A stretch of 64,000 bases of DNA, taken from contig NZ_FYEY01000001.1 of NCBI RefSeq assembly GCF_900187385.1, positions 2,790,001 through 2,854,000 on the forward strand, read 5' to 3'. The notes beneath the pieces are model-generated. The model searched no databases and had not been told where the DNA came from. It saw only the letters and a program-made list of their open reading frames with translations. Position 1 is the first letter of the stretch. Every line of letters begins with the position of its first letter. The position numbers and the translations under genes are program-made. Positions 34,814 through 42,431 of this stretch are shown one piece after another. This stretch comes from Streptomyces sp. 2114.4. Lineage in GTDB: Bacteria > Actinomycetota > Actinomycetes > Streptomycetales > Streptomycetaceae.

Positions 34814-35893
34814 CTATTCGGCGCTCCGGGCCAGCCCGAGGGCGTACTTGGGCCACCAGGTGCCCGCCTTGGGGCCGCCCTTGCAGGTACCGTCCGACTC
34901 CCCCGGGCGTTTGATCCACAGGTAGGCGGCTATTCGGGGGTCGCCGGTCTTGGTGGTCGGCGCGGTGCCCAGGGCGCGGCCGGGCGGGTTGCACCAGTTT
35001 TCCGGGTCGTCCCCGCCGGGGGCCGGGCCGTTGCCGTTGCGGCTGGTGTCGATGACGAAGGGCTTGCCGCCGACCATGGCGGACAGCCGTTTGCCGTACT
35101 TGGTGTTCTCCGCTGTGGTCTGGTAGTTGGAGATGTTCAGCGCGAAGCCGTCGGCGCGGTCGATGCCGGCCCGCTTGAGGGGTTCGACCATCTGGCCCGG
35201 GTCCTTGATCCAGTGGGGGTTTCCGGCGTCCAGATAGACCTTGGTGTGGGGCAGCGCCTTGAGCTTGCCGACCGCCTCCGTCAGCAGGGCGTAGCGCTCC
35301 TCGTGGAACTGCTGCGGGGTGCACTTGTCCGCGATGTGCGGCAGCGCGTCGGGCTCCAGGATGACGGTGGTGGCGCGGTCGCCGATGCCTTTGAGTACGC
35401 CGTCCAGCCAGCTCCGGTAGGCGTTGCCGTCGGCCGCGCCGCCCTGGGAGTAACGGCCGCAGTCGCGGTGCGGGATGTTGTAGAGAACGAGCAGCGCCTC
35501 GCGGTCGGCCTTGGCGGCCGCCTGGGTGAAGCCGCGCGCCTCCCCCTGGGGGTCGTCGACACCTATCCATTCCGCGACCGGCTGCGCCGCGATCTTGTTG
35601 GCCAGGCGGGCGTCCGCGGCCTTGCCCTCGTCGCCGTAGTCGGATACCTGACGGGCCGCCTTGCTGTCGGGGTTGACCCAGAACGGGGCGACGGCCTTGG
35701 GGCGTTGGCCCGGTTTGGCCGGGACGCTGTCGTCACTGCCGCCGGACGAGGAGCAGCCGGCGAGCAGCAGCAGGGCCAGTGCCCCCACCACCGTCCTCGT
35801 CGAGGCCGCCCCGGCATGCGCGGTCCGCCGCCGGCCGTCGCGGGGCCCGCCGGGCGGACCGGCACCGGCCGTCCGTCGCAGATCGCCGTACAT
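34814..35893 (-). CDS. cslZ: GH6 endoglucanase-like lipoprotein
   Basis: A 359-residue glycosyl hydrolase family 6 protein. After an unusually long basic N-region comes a lipobox (ALALLLLAGC, Cys near 47). Catalytic-domain landmarks are FWVNPDSKAARQV, LVLYNIPHRDCGRYSQGG with the acid-loop region, VILEPDALPHIADKC with the candidate catalytic aspartate, YLDAGNPHW and VIDTSRNGNGP. It probably trims beta-1,4-glucan at the cell surface, matching the third gene of the csl locus (cslZ/SCO2838, recalled). ATG 35893 has GAGGGGGAG just upstream. It is convergent with glxA, so not in its transcript. Confidence 0.86.
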   Translation of the reverse strand: MYGDLRRTAGAGPPGGPRDGRRRTAHAGAASTRTVVGALALLLLAGCSSSGGSDDSVPAKPGQRPKAVAPFWVNPDSKAARQVSDYGDEGKAADARLANKIAAQPVAEWIGVDDPQGEARGFTQAAAKADREALLVLYNIPHRDCGRYSQGGAADGNAYRSWLDGVLKGIGDRATTVILEPDALPHIADKCTPQQFHEERYALLTEAVGKLKALPHTKVYLDAGNPHWIKDPGQMVEPLKRAGIDRADGFALNISNYQTTAENTKYGKRLSAMVGGKPFVIDTSRNGNGPAPGGDDPENWCNPPGRALGTAPTTKTGDPRIAAYLWIKRPGESDGTCKGGPKAGTWWPKYALGLARSAE

Positions 35894-36035
35894 CCACTCC
35901 CCCTCGGAACATCGAACAGGGCCGGCGGGGACCGCCGGTCTCACCATCGTGGCACACGGGCATCCGCCGGGGTCGGCCTGTGAACGGGCTGTCCACAGGC
36001 TGCTAAGACGCTTGACGAATGGCGCTCGTGATGGT

Positions 36036-37172
36036 TCAGCCGCCCCGTGTGCCCTCGGCCTGAAGGGACGTCAAATAGGCCGACACCACGACCACGTTCG
36101 AGGCCCCGCTGCCACGGGCAGGCGGGGCGGCGTGGCCGTGACCGCCCTCAGCGTCGCCCTCGCCGTCGACGACGATCAGCCGGAGTTCGGAGCGGCCCCG
36201 GTCGCGGGCGGCGTAGGCCCGGCGCGCGTCGAAGCGGTCGCGGTCGTAGAGCTGGACGTCCTCGACGGTGAAGCGTGCGGTACTGCCGTCGGAGCGATGG
36301 ATGTCCACCCGCTCCCCCGGCCTGAGGGCGGTCAGGCGGTGCACGAGGGTCTGCCGGGCACGTGGGTCGCGGTCGGCGCCGCCCCGGCCCGCGAGCAGCG
36401 CCGCGCCCGCCTCGCCCGGTCGCGGTCCGTCGGCGTACCAGCCGACGAGGGCCGGCGAGGTGTCCGGGGGCGGGGTGAGGATGCCGTGCTCGTCGAGGCC
36501 TCGTGCGACGATGCCGCCCTCCCGTACACCGAGGGCGTCGATGGTGAGGCCCACGGGCTCCGCCTTCACGGCGGCGGGCAGCGGCGCATGCGCCTGCGGA
36601 GGGGCCTGACGGCCCAACGGGCGCCCGACGGCGGCGACATCACCGGTCGTGGCGTGCTGCGCGGCCACCCCGTCCGCCAGGTCGCGGCCCCACAGCCACA
36701 GCCCCAGCAGCAGCACGGCCCAGGCCACACCGGCGAGGAGCTTTCCGGGGGTGGTGGCCGGATGGCGATCGCGATGGCGGCTGGGGCGACGGCTGAGGCA
36801 GAGGGTGTGAGCGGGGGTGTGAGCGGGGGCGGAGCTGGTGCCGGAGTTAAGGCTGGGGTTGGGGCCAGGGTGGCGGCTGTGGTGGCTGTGGCCAGGGATG
36901 GGGCCGAGGCCGAGGTTGGTGCCGGGTGGGGCGAAAGGGCTGTGGGGGCCGTGGGAGCTGTGGGGGCCGTGGGAGCTGTGGGGGCCATGGGAGCTGTGGG
37001 GGCTGTGGGGAGCATGGGGGCCGCAGGCGCGGAGGGCGCCGGAAGGGGAGAAGGTGCCGCGGGTGCCCGACAGGGCCGGCGCCCCGGCCCTTGCCCCAGC
37101 CCTTGCCTCGGCCCTCCCCTGCCCCTCGGTATTCACTTGTCCGTCACTGCTCATCCGTTCCTCAGTGCTCAT
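36036..37172 (-). CDS. class F sortase-like protein lacking catalytic His and Cys
   Basis: About 378 residues: a disordered N-terminus with Ser-His-Gly-Pro repeats, one transmembrane helix (about 144-163), then a sortase-fold domain (residues 205-370). The class F scaffold is recognisable (LVGWYADGPRPGEAGAALLAG; LRPGERVDIHRSDGSTARFTVEDV; ELRLIVVDG; NVVVVSAY). Where active enzymes have GHVD the sequence is AGRGG (Arg263), and where they have LITCGG it is LIVVDG (Val335). Both catalytic residues are thus gone, so it is unlikely to be a transpeptidase and may be a scaffold or regulator. Start choice among 37181, 37172 and 37154 is uncertain. It overlaps the next upstream gene, suggesting coupling. 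Confidence 0.75.
   Translation of the reverse strand: MSTEERMSSDGQVNTEGQGRAEARAGARAGAPALSGTRGTFSPSGALRACGPHAPHSPHSSHGPHSSHGPHSSHGPHSPFAPPGTNLGLGPIPGHSHHSRHPGPNPSLNSGTSSAPAHTPAHTLCLSRRPSRHRDRHPATTPGKLLAGVAWAVLLLGLWLWGRDLADGVAAQHATTGDVAAVGRPLGRQAPPQAHAPLPAAVKAEPVGLTIDALGVREGGIVARGLDEHGILTPPPDTSPALVGWYADGPRPGEAGAALLAGRGGADRDPRARQTLVHRLTALRPGERVDIHRSDGSTARFTVEDVQLYDRDRFDARRAYAARDRGRSELRLIVVDGEGDAEGGHGHAAPPARGSGASNVVVVSAYLTSLQAEGTRGG
36940..37011. repeat. four 18-bp tandem repeats coding (SSHGPH)n
   Basis: Units beginning CTGTGGGGGCCGTGGGAG at 36940, 36958, 36976 and 36994; the last two have diverged. They encode the histidine/serine-rich repeats in the cytoplasmic N-terminus of the sortase-like protein. 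Confidence 0.85.
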
Positions 37173-37566
37173 CGGCCTCACCCCGCCGCTCGCGGCGCAG
37201 TCGCATCCGGAGCCGGAGCAGCTGGCCCGCGATGACCAGGACGGCGCCGCCGGCCAGCACCAGGCCCACGGCCGAGGTGCTGCTCAGCTCGCGACTCGAC
37301 GAGGCCTCGGCGGGCACGCCGGTGCGGGGGGCCGGAACGGCACGGACCGCGGGAGCGGGGTGGGGGGCCGACCCGGGGACGACCGAGGCAGGGCTCGCCG
37401 GGGCAAGAAGCGCCGAGGCAGGCGTCGCCGGGGCAAGGGCGGCCGGGGCAAGGGCCGCGGCGACCATTCCGGTCCCGGTGGCGCGAGCGTCCCCGCCGTA
37501 CACGGGCGACGTCATCACCGCGCAGGCCGCGACCGCGGCGCAGAGAGCAAGTTGCCGTGAGCGCAT
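37162..37566 (-). CDS. small secreted/membrane protein paired with the sortase-like gene
   Basis: A 134-residue protein with an N-terminal signal peptide (LALCAAVAACAVMTSPVYG), an Ala/Pro-rich middle, a C-terminal transmembrane segment (SAVGLVLAGGAVLVIAG) and a basic tail (RLRMRLRRERRG). This is the layout of a sortase substrate, yet no LPxTG or LAxTG motif precedes the helix, so it would stay membrane-anchored. ATG 37566 has GGAGG 9 nt upstream. Its stop lies inside the start region of the sortase-like gene, so the two are cotranscribed and probably work together. Confidence 0.7.
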   Translation of the reverse strand: MRSRQLALCAAVAACAVMTSPVYGGDARATGTGMVAAALAPAALAPATPASALLAPASPASVVPGSAPHPAPAVRAVPAPRTGVPAEASSSRELSSTSAVGLVLAGGAVLVIAGQLLRLRMRLRRERRGEADEH

Positions 37567-37694
37567 GGTGAACCTCCGATACCTCCGAAGGTCCGCCCGT
37601 GCGAGCCCGGCCGCATCCGGTAACGGGCGGGGCTGCGCCGTTCGGGTGGGGGTCAGCGGCGCCGGAGTCCCGGGCCGTCCACGGCGCGCCGGTA

Positions 37695-37766
37695 CTCCGG
37701 TGCTCCGGCACCCCGACGCTCCGGTACTCCGGCACCCCGACGCTCCGGTACTCCGGCACGCCGGTA
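37695..37766. repeat. 3 x 24-bp tandem repeat upstream of the small membrane protein gene
   Basis: Copies of CTCCGGTACTCCGGCACCCC plus GACG at 37695, 37719 and 37743 (the third diverges at its end). They occupy most of the 333-bp non-coding gap 37567-37899 between this gene and the HAD phosphatase. No ORF or promoter is evident there. Confidence 0.85.
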
Positions 37767-37899
37767 CTCCAGGACGCGGGACGTGCAGGCCCCGGACGTC
37801 CATGGCGCTCATGGTCCGGCCGTCCCTCGTGCGGACCGGCGCAGGATGCCCGTGGCCGCCGGACGCCGATTGCCTCAGCTCACGCCCCCTCGGCGCCGC

Positions 37900-38679
37900 T
37901 CACACCAGGTCGATGAGGTCCGCGATCGAGTCCACCACACGGGAGGGCCGGAACGGGTGCCGGTCGACCTCCTCGGGACGGGTCAGTCCGGTCAGGACGA
38001 GGAAGGTCTCCATACCCGCCTCCAGTCCGGCCAGCACGTCGGTGTCCATCCGGTCGCCGATCATCGCGGAGGTCTCGGAGTGGGCGCCGATGACGTTGAG
38101 CCCGTGTCGCATCATCAGCGGGTTGGGCTTGCCGACGAAGTACGGATCGACGCCCGTCGCCTTGGTTATCAGCGCGGCCACCGAGCCGGTCGCGGGCAGC
38201 GCGCCCTGCGGGGAGGGGCCGGTCTCGTCGGGGTTGGTGGCGATGAACCGCGCCCCCTCGTTGATCAGCCGGATCGCCTTCGTCAGCGCCTCGAAGCTGT
38301 AGGTGCGGGTCTCACCGAGGACGACATAGTCCGGGGAGTGGTCGGTCAGGACGTAGCCGATGTCGTGCAGGGCGGTCGTCAGGCCCGCCTCCCCGATGAC
38401 GTACGCGGTCCCGCCGGGCCGCTGGTCGTCCAGGAACTGGGCGGTGGCCAGCGCGGAGGTCCAGATGGACTCCCACGGCACCTCCAGCCCGATGCGGTTC
38501 AGGCGGGCGTGCAGGTCACGCGGGGTGTAGATGGAATTGTTGGTCAGCACGAGAAAGGGCTTGCCCGACTCGCGCAGCCGCTTGATGAAGGCGTCCGCCC
38601 CGGGGACCGGAATGCCCTCGTGCATCAGGACGCCGTCCATGTCGGTGAGCCATGACTCGATCGGCTTGCGCTCTGCCAC
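37900..38679 (-). CDS. HAD-IIA hydrolase, NagD-like phosphatase
   Basis: A 259-residue phosphatase with all HAD motifs: the nucleophile in WLTDMDGVL (residues 10-18), motif II threonine in [11 protein letters not shown], a C2-type cap, motif III lysine in [11 protein letters not shown], and motif IV in [15 protein letters not shown]. Likely a nucleoside- or sugar-phosphate phosphatase of the NagD/p-nitrophenyl phosphatase type. GTG 38679 is chosen because AGGAG lies 9 nt upstream. It begins a minus-strand series with the small membrane protein and sortase-like genes, but 333 bp with repeats separates them, so it may be transcribed alone. Confidence 0.87.
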   Translation of the reverse strand: MAERKPIESWLTDMDGVLMHEGIPVPGADAFIKRLRESGKPFLVLTNNSIYTPRDLHARLNRIGLEVPWESIWTSALATAQFLDDQRPGGTAYVIGEAGLTTALHDIGYVLTDHSPDYVVLGETRTYSFEALTKAIRLINEGARFIATNPDETGPSPQGALPATGSVAALITKATGVDPYFVGKPNPLMMRHGLNVIGAHSETSAMIGDRMDTDVLAGLEAGMETFLVLTGLTRPEEVDRHPFRPSRVVDSIADLIDLV

Positions 38680-38820
38680 TGCCGGACTCCTGCCGTGCGT
38701 GATGAACAGGTGCGCCGGCCGTCTCCGTCCGTGCCGTGGATCACGCGAGTGGCCCACACCTCGTACGTACGGCCGACGCACCCACCCTAAGTCAGCAGGC
38801 AGGGCCCCTGGCCCCCGCGC

Positions 38821-39201
38821 TCACCCCGGATCTTTTGCCGCACCACGCCCCTGCTCCGGCGCTGACCATTGATCTTCGGCAGCGGCCGGCACCTGCGCGC
38901 CCAGACTCTCGGCGATCCGCAGCACGTCACGGAGCGACTCGGTGAACCGCTCTCCGAGGAAACGCAGCTCGCCGTTCGACACTCGGCGGTCGTGGAGCAT
39001 CGCGCGTGCATGCCCGAGTAATTCGACCGCCATCTCCAATTGGGTCGCCTCCACCTCGTCGGCCAGGCGTGAGATCGGGCCACCTCCGTCCCCTATGAGG
39101 TAGCAGGGCTTGTCCTCGGAGTCGGCCCACGGCAGGAGTCGGGGCTGCTGTCGTTGAGGCACATGCACGGTGGACCACCGCCTGATATCGGGGATGCTCA
39201 C
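38821..39201 (-). CDS. hypothetical protein divergent from the UTRA/GntR genes
   Basis: About 126 residues, soluble: RRWSTVHVPQRQQPRLLPWAD, CYLIGDGGGPISRLADEVEATQLEMAVELLGHA, then a helical end (LRFLGERFTESLRDVLRIAESLGA). I recall similar small proteins encoded opposite GntR-type regulators in many Streptomyces, including on integrative elements, but no function is known. Start is uncertain: GTG 39201 (VSIPDIRRW) lacks a good ribosome site, and an upstream GTG at 39285 would add 28 residues. Local GC is lower than average. The shared upstream region contains two CTTGT direct repeats. Confidence 0.6.
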   Translation of the reverse strand: MSIPDIRRWSTVHVPQRQQPRLLPWADSEDKPCYLIGDGGGPISRLADEVEATQLEMAVELLGHARAMLHDRRVSNGELRFLGERFTESLRDVLRIAESLGAQVPAAAEDQWSAPEQGRGAAKDPG

Positions 39202-39261
39202 ATCGAGGACAGTACCGCTTTTCACGAATAGCAGCGAGGTTGCGAGGAGTAGGCTGAGCTT

Positions 39262-39274
39262 GTCACTTGTTTCA
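39262..39274. promoter_or_regulatory. CTTGT direct repeat, candidate GntR operator
   Basis: The sequence around 39260-39275 (CTTGTCACTTGT) in the divergent region repeats CTTGT at 7-bp spacing. Operators with ACTTGT/ACAAGT elements are common for GntR regulators of this type, so the 39860 product may act here. Confidence 0.3.
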
Positions 39275-39320
39275 TAAGGCAGCACAGTGAGGGAGAGGGT
39301 CGTCCGTGCCGGAGGGTGCC

Positions 39321-39863
39321 GTGAGCAGCGTCGAGTGGATCACCACATCAGTGCCGTACCTGACCGCGCGGCAGCCCGGGCAGCGTGATGCCTGGAGCGC
39401 TGAGACCGCGGCCAAGGGGCGGCGGGGCAGCCAGCGCATCGTGCAGGCGGGGGAAGTGGCCGCGCCGGACGAGATCGCACAGGCGCTGGGCGTGGGCCGA
39501 GGAGAGACCGTCGTCGTACGACGGCGCATCATGTATCTCGACGACCGGCCGTGCGAATTGACAGACACCTACTACCCGTCGGCGATCGCCCGGGGCACCC
39601 GGCTGGCCGGGACGGCGAAGATCCCGGGCGGGGCGGTCACGCTGCTCGCCGAACTCGGATACGTCGGGGTCCGCTCCCGTGAGGACATCAGTGCGCGGCT
39701 GCCCAGTGAGGACGAGGCCGAGGCCCTTGAGTCGGAAGTGACGCAGCCCGTATTGCAGTTGATCCGGCTGACGCTCGACGCACGGGAGCGGCCGATCCAG
39801 GCGGACAGGATGGTCATGCCGTCCCGGCTCCAGCACCTGCGCTACGAGATGAGGATCGGGTGA
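39321..39863 (+). CDS. stand-alone UTRA-domain protein (GntR relative without HTH)
   Basis: A 180-residue protein that aligns by eye with the effector-binding half of the next gene product: ALGVGRGETVVVRRRIMYLDD, LTDTYYPSAIARGTRLAG, GGAVTLLAELGYVG, RLQHLRYEM. It has no winged-helix DNA-binding domain and only about 20 residues before the UTRA fold, so it cannot bind DNA by itself in the usual way. It may sense a ligand or heterodimerise with its neighbour. GTG 39321 follows GGAGG by 6 nt; GTG 39306 is an in-frame alternative. Its stop overlaps the next start (GTGA). Confidence 0.8.
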   Translation: MSSVEWITTSVPYLTARQPGQRDAWSAETAAKGRRGSQRIVQAGEVAAPDEIAQALGVGRGETVVVRRRIMYLDDRPCELTDTYYPSAIARGTRLAGTAKIPGGAVTLLAELGYVGVRSREDISARLPSEDEAEALESEVTQPVLQLIRLTLDARERPIQADRMVMPSRLQHLRYEMRIG

Positions 39864-40645
39864 CTCCTGTGCCCAGCGCAGAGACCGGCGCCGTGGACCA
39901 CCGATCGCTGCACGCACGTATCGCTGCCGATCTGCGCGACGAGATCATGAACGGCGACCTCGCACCGGGCGCGAAGCTGCCGTCCACGGCGCAGCTCAGG
40001 GAGCGGTTCGCCGCCTCGAACGCCACCGTGCAGAAGGCGTTGGGCCTGTTGAAGGACGAGCGCCTGGTCGTCGGACGCGCGGGGTCCGCCGTCACCGTGC
40101 GGGACCACCGGCAGCGGACGATGCGCCCGGCTTCGTACATGGCACCGGCAGCAGGCGGCGAACGCTACCGCTGGCTGACGGAGGCCGAGAAGCTGGGTAC
40201 CCATGCGCGGAGCAGGCTGCTGCGCGTGGCGGACGTCGTCCCGCCCGCCGATGTGGCTGCGGCGCTCGGGCTCCCGGAGGGCGGCACAGCCCTGCTCCGT
40301 CACCAGCTCCTGCTGCTCGACGACGAGCCGGTGGAGCTGGTCAGCTCCTACTACCCGCCGGAGATCGCCCGCGGCACGGCGATCGAGGAGCGCCGGAAGA
40401 TCAGGGGCGGTACGCCCGCCCTCCTCGCCGAGCTGGGGTACCCGCCCCGCCGCAGCGTGGACCGCGTCTCGGCGCGGGTGCCCACGCAGGAGCAGTTCAC
40501 CGCGCTCCGGCTGCCGGGGGACCTCCCGGTGCTGCGCACCTTGCGCGTCGTCCACAGCGACGACGCCGACCGCCCCATCGAGGTCACCGTGATGGTCAAG
40601 GCAGGTCATCTCTACGAGATGCAGTACGAGTTCACGGCGGAGTGA
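39860..40645 (+). CDS. GntR-family regulator (HutC/UTRA type)
   Basis: A 261-residue repressor. The N-terminal winged helix is at residues about 14-80 (HARIAADLRDEIMNGDLAPGA; LRERFAASNATVQKALGLLKDE) and the C-terminal UTRA ligand-binding domain at about 95-255 (LGLPEGGTALLRHQLLLLDD; VSSYYPPEIARGT; LLAELGYPPR). Complete and of normal length. It is translationally coupled to the HTH-less UTRA gene, an apparent tandem duplication with loss of the DNA-binding part in one copy. Target genes unknown; autoregulation is likely. Confidence 0.87.
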   Translation: MTPVPSAETGAVDHRSLHARIAADLRDEIMNGDLAPGAKLPSTAQLRERFAASNATVQKALGLLKDERLVVGRAGSAVTVRDHRQRTMRPASYMAPAAGGERYRWLTEAEKLGTHARSRLLRVADVVPPADVAAALGLPEGGTALLRHQLLLLDDEPVELVSSYYPPEIARGTAIEERRKIRGGTPALLAELGYPPRRSVDRVSARVPTQEQFTALRLPGDLPVLRTLRVVHSDDADRPIEVTVMVKAGHLYEMQYEFTAE

Positions 40646-40713
40646 GCGGCAGGCCCGGCCGCCACGTGAGCGGGTGCGGCGGGGCCCGGTGCATCCTTGC
40701 CCGTCGCAGCAAC

Positions 40714-41027
40714 GCAGGGGGCGTTGCCGCGATCGCTGGGAGTCTGGTCGCCGCGGCGGCCGCGCACCGATGGCGGCACCGCGTGGTGTTCTTCACCGGG
40801 TTCCTGTTCGCCGGGGCGCCGAAGTTCCTGATCCTTGCCTGCCACGCCCCGCTGGGGGCGGTGCTCCCCGTGTTCGCCGTCGGGGGGGCGGGGCGGGGCT
40901 CCTCAACCCGGTGCTGGGGGCGGTCACCTTCGAACGGATACCGCGACGGCTGCTGGGCCGGGTCAACGCGCTGGGGGATTCGCCCGACTCCGCCGGCGGC
41001 GCGGCGTGCTCGACCTTGGCCGTGTAG
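40714..41027 (+). pseudogene. frameshifted fragment of an MFS transporter
   Basis: Two reading frames together give a C-terminal piece of a major-facilitator transporter. GSLVAAAAAHRWRHRVVFFT and FLFAGAPKFLILA run to FAVGGAG in one frame (to about 40894); then LLNPVLGAVTFERIPRRLLG and RVNALGDS follow in another frame, ending at TAG 41027. The shift falls in a G-run (around 40885-40905). There is no start codon or N-terminal half. It is a decayed gene remnant between the GntR and ROK genes. Confidence 0.7.
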
Positions 41028-41154
41028 TACTTGGGAATGCGTCCGTGCTCGCGGACGCCGGACCGGATGGGTGCGCCAGGATCCTGGCCGTACGGGAACT
41101 CCACGCGGTGCTCCTCGCACTACGGCGCGGGGGAGCGGTGGACAGGGGCCGAGG

Positions 41155-42375
41155 TCACGGCCCGGGAGCGCCGGCCGGCGCGGCAGGTGGCGCCGACGGC
41201 AAGGTGCGCCCGGCGCCGCCCTGCTGCCCGGCCGCGAGGCCCGCCTGGCGCGGTCCGAACAGCGGTGCCAGCACCAGTTCCGCCGCCCCGTCGGCGACCA
41301 CCCGCGCACCGCCGCGGGCGAGCGCCACCGGCACCGCCTCCCCGGCCCCGGCCCTGCCGCGGGTGCGCGCCTGCTCGGCGAGGGCCGTGGTCACGCCCGT
41401 GAGGAAGGCGTCGGGGTGGTCCAGTACGGTGCGGCCACCGAGCAGCACCCGGTCGATGTCCAGCAGCTCGACGAGGTTGGCGGCGCCCACGCCCAACGCC
41501 CGTGCCGCGCCCAGCAGATCGCCGCGGGCCACCGCCGCCAGGCACAGCGCCTCGATGCAGCCGCGCCGTCCGCAGCCGCAGCGCGGACCGTCCCACTGCA
41601 CGATCTGGTGGCCGAATTCACCGGCGCCGGTGCGCGGACCGCGGTAGAGGCTGCCGCCCAGTACGAGCCCGGCGCCGAGGCCGGTGCCCAGGTGGAGGTA
41701 TCCGAAGGAGCCGGCACCCGCCGGTATCCCCCGGGTCAGGCCCAGTGCCGCCGCGTTGGTGTCCTTGTCGAGGACGACGGGCAGGCCGAGGCGTTCGGCG
41801 AGCGCGTCCCGCAGCGGGAAGCCGTCCCACCGGGGCGCGCCGGTGACCCGGTGCAGGACGCCGGTGGTGTGGTCGAGGGGTCCGGGGCAGGCCACCCCGG
41901 CGCCCAGCACCGGCGGCCCGCCGGCCTCCTCGCGCAAGGCGGCGACCTCCCGTTCGACGGTGGCGAGCGCCTGCCCGGCACCCGCCTCGAAGGCGAGCGG
42001 GGCACGGCGTACGCCGACCGCTTCGCCCGCGAGGTCGGCGAGGACGGCGGTGAGCTCATCGCGGTCCAGCTGCAGTCCGACGGCGTGCCGGGCGCCGGGG
42101 ACCAGCCGCAGGACGGTGGCGGGCTTACCGCCCGTGGAGGCGCGGCGGCCCGCCTCGGTGACCAGGCCGTCGGCCCGCAGCCGGGCGGTGATCTTGCTGA
42201 CGGCCTGCGGGGTCAGCCCGGTGCGGCCGGCGAGCTCCCGCCGGCTGACGCCCTCCTCGCCGGCCGCGCGCAGCAGCCCGAGCACCAGGGCGGCATTGTG
42301 GCCGCGCAGGGCGGGGAGGTTGGCGCCCGGCGGGGCGGCGGCGGGGCCGTCGTGGGGGGTGTCGTTGCTGCTCAC
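41155..42375 (-). CDS. ROK-family transcriptional regulator
   Basis: A 406-residue NagC/XylR-type repressor. A winged helix is at residues about 25-85 (LRGHNAALVLGLLRAAGEEG; RTGLTPQAVSKITARLRADG). The sugar-kinase-like ROK domain follows, with VLDKDTNAAALG, HLGTGLGAGLVLGG and the zinc-binding CGCGRRGCIEAL. A Pro/Ala/Gly-rich tail closes the protein. It probably senses a sugar or sugar phosphate and controls the divergent oxidoreductase gene 56 bp away. The intervening palindrome GCAACAGCGTTGC is a candidate operator. Confidence 0.86.
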   Translation of the reverse strand: MSSNDTPHDGPAAAPPGANLPALRGHNAALVLGLLRAAGEEGVSRRELAGRTGLTPQAVSKITARLRADGLVTEAGRRASTGGKPATVLRLVPGARHAVGLQLDRDELTAVLADLAGEAVGVRRAPLAFEAGAGQALATVEREVAALREEAGGPPVLGAGVACPGPLDHTTGVLHRVTGAPRWDGFPLRDALAERLGLPVVLDKDTNAAALGLTRGIPAGAGSFGYLHLGTGLGAGLVLGGSLYRGPRTGAGEFGHQIVQWDGPRCGCGRRGCIEALCLAAVARGDLLGAARALGVGAANLVELLDIDRVLLGGRTVLDHPDAFLTGVTTALAEQARTRGRAGAGEAVPVALARGGARVVADGAAELVLAPLFGPRQAGLAAGQQGGAGRTLPSAPPAAPAGAPGP

Positions 42376-42405
42376 CCACCCATTGTCCGCATCGCTTGCA
42401 CTTTG

Positions 42406-42418
42406 GCAACAGCGTTGC
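42406..42418. promoter_or_regulatory. inverted repeat GCAACAGCGTTGC, candidate ROK operator
   Basis: GCAAC and GTTGC flank AGC in the 56-bp divergent region between the ROK gene and the oxidoreductase gene, just upstream of the latter's ribosome site. A looser TTGC/GCAA pair lies next to it. Confidence 0.4.
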
Positions 42419-42431
42419 TTAAGTGGGAGCC

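Noticed and set aside
36566..37015. Ala/Pro/Thr-repeat ORF opposite the sortase-like gene
   Set aside because: It is another frame of the 18-bp tandem repeat region, with no start site or domain.
38821..41027. Intact integrative element (pSAM2-like)
   Set aside because: The GntR and small hypothetical genes recall such elements, but no replication, transfer or integrase gene or att site is present.
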